NCBI GenBank assembly: GCA_900239685.1
Contig: OENT01000111.1
Span: forward strand, 1 to 64,000
Direction of reading: 5' to 3'
DNA from: Rotaria macrura
Lineage: Eukaryota > Rotifera > Eurotatoria > Philodinida > Philodinidae
DNA length: 64,000 nucleotides
Below the pieces are notes generated by a model, which was not told where the DNA came from, made no database searches, and saw only the letters and a list, made by a program, of their open reading frames with translations. This document shows, piece after piece, positions 62,381-64,000 of this stretch (position 1 is the stretch's first letter; the number at the start of each line of letters is the position of its first letter). The position numbers and the translations under genes are program-made.

Positions 62381-63060
62381 AACACGAATTCCTAAAGAGC
62401 ATTATGTCTATTGACCTTCATGATTAGTCTAATTAAAAATAAAACGAATCAACATAATCGTCTCTTACTTTATGCACACATATAAAGCATCAATCATATT
62501 TATGATTAGACTATATTCAACGCTAGATGACAATCAATTGTAATTCGAAAACGTACGTTGACTAAAATTTTCTTATGAGAAACTGCTCAGCGTGGCAACT
62601 TATATATGAAATGAAATTATATCATCGTTTAGGTAGAAAATGCATGAATTAGAAAGAATCCTAGAACAATTCTTATTCCCACTTACAGCAGTCGAAATTA
62701 TTATCGTTGTACTGAAATTTTTATCTTGGAAACTACATGTATTAGAAAATAGCATGTAAACCATTCTTCAGTTAAAGTATTGTCTCTGAATGATTCTTGT
62801 AGTTATTAAAATCTTCAAACAGAACAGCAGTTAAGAACATGAAACAACTCTATGGAATAAAGCTTTGAGCAGCAATAAATTCATTCGTCTGTTGCTTAGA
62901 CAAAAATTTTGTTAGAGATGAACAATACAGTGTCTAGAATATCATTCGAAAAAATCGGTACACAGAAGACAATCCTTTGAATTATTTTCTAGTCTTAGCA
63001 TTCGGTAACCTAAATTCTTGGGCCTGTTTCAGTTAATAATACAGAAAACTAATGTAAAAA
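62381..63060. other. Sequence after the PITP gene
   Basis: No further PITPNM exon is seen. AT-rich, no repeats recognised. Confidence 0.4.
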
Positions 63061-63079
63061 AAGTCAAGAGAATAACTAA

Positions 63080-63925
63080 TAATCGAAATTAAGGGCCCCC
63101 TCCCCTCAAAAAAAGTCGATTATCGTCAAGAAAATGAAAATTACGATAACACCATGAGGTGATAGCCCATGTTCTGCTCTTTCAGAATCACTATAGTTTT
63201 TTTTCCAAAGACCATTTTTTGACCGAGATTTTTAGTGATCTTTGAGAGGTCCTCTATGTCAAAAACGATTTTTTTAAAATTAGGTCTTTGATCTCTAATC
63301 ACTGATTAATTAATTAACAATTAATTAAGCGCTCAGCATGTGCAGAATTAAAATTTACGTAGGACGAGTTAGGTCAGCTTCTTCAAAAACCGCGTGAAAA
63401 TTGAGAAAAATTAAAAAAACAGCAAAACATTTTCGAAAAAATGTTTTTATGTTTCTCTCAAAATCATGTTTTTCCATTTTCCATCCTAGTTATTTTGCCT
63501 TCAACTATGCTTTTTGGGAAATTAATTTTTACCATTCGATAGAGCATGCAAAGACGCAGGGCATCTCGTGCTCCGATTTTTGGCAAAGCTTTTTTTTATG
63601 TCCAATAAAGATCGCCTACAAAATTCACTTGCAGTTTTTTGGCCTTTTTTCAAGGACTTTGAGTTGTGGAAACTTTTTGGCATAAAAAAAGCTTTCTCAA
63701 AAATCGGAGCACGAGATGCCATGTGTCTTTGCATGCTCTATCGAATGGTAAAAATTAATTTTCGAAAAAACATAGTTGAAGGCAAAATAACTAGGATGGA
63801 AAATGGGTCTTTTTTAACCAGTGTTCACTTTATAACTTCCTTAAACTTGCATATTTCGGGCTGAAATTTTTATCGCAGGCTAGCCGCTCCAGTCCTAACA
63901 TATCCAGGGGGGGGGGCTTAACGTA
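63080..63925. repeat. Foldback element with C-rich and G-rich ends
   Basis: Inverted arms lie at about 63470-63600 and 63680-63805: TTTTCCATCCTAGTTATTTT against AAAATAACTAGGATGGAAAA, and GAGCATGCAAAGAC..GGGCATCTCGTGCTCCGAT against its inverse. The left border zone has GGGCCCCCTCCCCTC (63092) and the right has a run of nine G (63908-63916), possibly the outer ends. The three overlapping frames at 63401-63864 are artefacts of the palindrome. The arms are very similar, so it is fairly young. Confidence 0.65.
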
Positions 63926-64000
63926 AGATACTTCGCACATGACTATTAAGCCGAGTGTTTATTTAAGTCTTTAAACATGACATACTCGCTCATAAGAGAA

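Noticed and set aside
63401..63864. Three overlapping 70-98 codon frames on both strands
   Set aside because: They mirror each other because the DNA is an inverted repeat.

Overview
This is an AT-rich eukaryotic window. It is most likely from a bdelloid rotifer, and a Rotaria- or Adineta-like genome would fit. The evidence is: compact genes with many 45-100 bp GT-AG introns; animal-type orthologues (Lunapark, cytosolic lysyl-tRNA synthetase, PHOSPHO phosphatase, DMAC2L/ATP5S, RNF5/RNF185, RdgB-type PITP, an RRM-Tudor protein); a decayed Penelope-like retroelement whose long N-terminal part recalls bdelloid Athena elements; and gene starts placed just after a splice-acceptor-like AG, as expected if messages receive a trans-spliced leader (known in bdelloids). 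The species call is inference. No spliced-leader gene or long telomeric array was seen.

Layout. Positions 1-9.3 kb are gene-free, with foldback repeats, a Penelope/Athena fragment (4.7-6.6 kb) and a degenerate tandem array (6.8-7.8 kb). From 9.4 to 20.7 kb a tentative, unrecognised plus-strand gene has tiny exons separated by very large introns. Those introns are packed with palindromic MITEs: four elements ending CACTCTAAA-like, one GGCCAATC foldback and a TACGG-rich family. From 21 to 28 kb there are more mobile elements: two non-autonomous hAT elements with 8-bp duplications (one hosting a nested CACTCTAAA-family copy), GGATCCGAT-type repeats, a 1.17-kb TIR element carrying a frameshifted FLYWCH/MULE-type gene, and a 476-bp foldback. 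From 28 to 36 kb are minus-strand pseudogene remnants, one small membrane-protein ORF and one small Q/N-rich ORF. From 36.8 to 62.4 kb lies a gene-dense, ordinary block: RRM-Tudor (minus), then on plus Lunapark, lysyl-tRNA synthetase, PHOSPHO, DMAC2L, RNF5/185 and PITP. The right end (63-64 kb) holds another foldback element.

How the genes relate. Five spliced models (LNPK 368 aa, KARS 574 aa, DMAC2L 204 aa, RNF5/185 190 aa, PITP 335-376 aa) were assembled from splice sites and all keep frame. PHOSPHO and DMAC2L are 21 bp apart on the same strand, with a polypyrimidine-AG directly before the second ATG, which is the layout of a trans-spliced operon. Lunapark and RNF5/185 are both ER-membrane proteins, but the block otherwise looks like mixed housekeeping functions rather than one pathway. 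The Tudor gene is the only member with a likely link to transposon control (piRNA-type Tudor proteins), which is notable beside such a MITE-rich neighbour.
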